A stretch of 7,354 nt of DNA. It comes from a bacterium. GTDB taxonomy: Archaea; Thermoproteota; Nitrososphaeria; Nitrososphaerales; Nitrososphaeraceae. The translations under genes were made by a program, and so were the position numbers. The notes below the pieces were generated by a model. That model was not told where the DNA came from, did not search any database, and worked only from the letters and a program-made list of their open reading frames with translations. Below, in pieces: positions 6,546 to 7,354 of the stretch; positions within the stretch are counted from its first letter, which is position 1, and every line of letters begins with the position of its first letter. The stretch spans positions 1 to 7,354 of the forward strand of contig JACMIO010000171.1 of assembly GCA_014381105.1 (NCBI GenBank), given 5' to 3'.

Positions 6546-7354
6546 ATGGTCAGAACAGTTGCAATACTAGGTGTTGGAAAAATGGGATCATGGTTCTGTA
6601 ACTATTTTTCAAAAAAGAATAATTATGAGGTATTTTTGTATGATAGGAGAAAGATCAAATTAGATTCAATCAATAACCGTAAAAAAGTGACTGTTTGCAA
6701 ATCATTTCAAACATGTGTTGGTAAAGCTGACATCGTAATTGTGTGCGTGCCTATCAGATTAACGATACCTGTAATTAACAAATGTATCTCAATAATGAAA
6801 AATGGCGCATGCATATTAGAAATATCATCACTCAAATCAGATATCTTTAATTCTTTGTTAAAAATTCCTAAACATTTAACTCCACTCTCAATTCATCCAA
6901 TGTTCGGTCCTGGTGCAAAGAACCTGAGCGATACAAAAATATTGATTATACCAATTAGGAACGAAAAGAGAGAACAGAATTTGGTAAAATCATTATTTAG
7001 TGAAGCAAGAACAATTGTAATTAAAGACCCGCTATCTCATGATTCAATTATGGCGATGATACTAGGAATGATTTACTATACTAACTTATTATTGGCTAGC
7101 ACTTTGAGTAAGGAAAATATTACGTTACTAAAGAGAGTTTCTGGAACCACTTTTTGTTTACAAACACTTCTCTTTGAAAGTATACTAACGGACAATTCAT
7201 CACTTATAGCGTCACTTCTCGCAGATAATAAACAATTGGTAAAATATCTAAAAAAATACAATGAAGAATCAGCAAGAATATTCGATATAATAACCAAAAA
7301 CAAAAATATGCTTGAAACAAGAATAAATCGAATTAAGAAAGGTTATTCTAAAAA
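6546..7354 (+). CDS. tyrA: prephenate/arogenate dehydrogenase (TyrA family), 3' end cut by window
   Basis: Oxidative decarboxylation of prephenate or arogenate on the way to tyrosine. The frame is open from ATG 6546 to the window end, giving 269 residues without a stop; the family's catalytic core is nearly complete. The N-terminal Rossmann motif is AILGVGKMGSWF (6-17) with D33 at the end of the second strand. VIVCVPI (64-70), EISSLKSDI (92-100), SIHPMFGPG (115-123, with the catalytic-type H117) and SHD (164-166) follow. Two usual substrate-binding positions differ: the second His of the HD-x10-H pattern is Y177, and the Arg near the start of the C-terminal helices appears to be E211. The start lies four bases after the fusion gene's stop, with GTGA at 6538-6541 as ribosome site. 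No ACT domain is seen before the cut. Confidence 0.88.
   Translation, partial: MVRTVAILGVGKMGSWFCNYFSKKNNYEVFLYDRRKIKLDSINNRKKVTVCKSFQTCVGKADIVIVCVPIRLTIPVINKCISIMKNGACILEISSLKSDIFNSLLKIPKHLTPLSIHPMFGPGAKNLSDTKILIIPIRNEKREQNLVKSLFSEARTIVIKDPLSHDSIMAMILGMIYYTNLLLASTLSKENITLLKRVSGTTFCLQTLLFESILTDNSSLIASLLADNKQLVKYLKKYNEESARIFDIITKNKNMLETRINRIKKGYSK

Noticed and set aside
7076..7303. 75-codon - strand frame near the window end
   Set aside because: It is antisense to the continuous TyrA frame, which has clear family motifs.

Overview
This AT-rich window is almost entirely one archaeal operon for aromatic amino acid (shikimate and chorismate) biosynthesis, read on the + strand. Several features place it in Archaea. 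Shikimate kinase is the GHMP-fold archaeal type, not the bacterial P-loop enzyme. Dehydroquinase is class I. Genes overlap by ATGA, TTG starts occur, start sites carry GGTGA/GTGA-type ribosome-binding sequences, and there is a TATA-like box a short distance before aroC. The gene order and a chorismate mutase-aminotransferase fusion suggest an ammonia-oxidising thaumarchaeote (Nitrososphaerota), perhaps a low-GC soil lineage such as Nitrosocosmicus. That placement is inference and was not tested against any database.

Layout: positions 1-249 hold the 3' end of a VIT1/CCC1-like membrane transporter, which looks unrelated to the pathway. Then follow aroD (263-967), aroE (964-1809), archaeal aroK (1826-2680) and aroA (2673-3956), packed with overlaps or very short gaps. 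A 96-base intergenic gap (3957-4052) holds an imperfect inverted repeat and a TATA-like element. After it come aroC (4053-5165), a chorismate mutase-aminotransferase fusion (5162-6541) and a TyrA-family dehydrogenase (6546 onward) that is cut by the window end.

Together aroD, aroE, aroK, aroA and aroC convert 3-dehydroquinate to chorismate. The fusion protein and TyrA then lead from chorismate through prephenate toward tyrosine, and the aminotransferase could also serve phenylalanine. The enzymes that make 3-dehydroquinate, prephenate dehydratase and the tryptophan branch are not in the window.

The core enzymes look intact and ordinary, and I see no evidence of a wholly new system. The points worth a second look are: a perfect 20-bp tandem duplication at the aroE/aroK junction that creates a 7-codon minicistron linked by ATGA overlaps on both sides; the chorismate mutase-aminotransferase fusion; non-canonical residues at two usual substrate-binding positions of TyrA, which raise the possibility of an arogenate route to tyrosine; and the possible operator and internal promoter before aroC.
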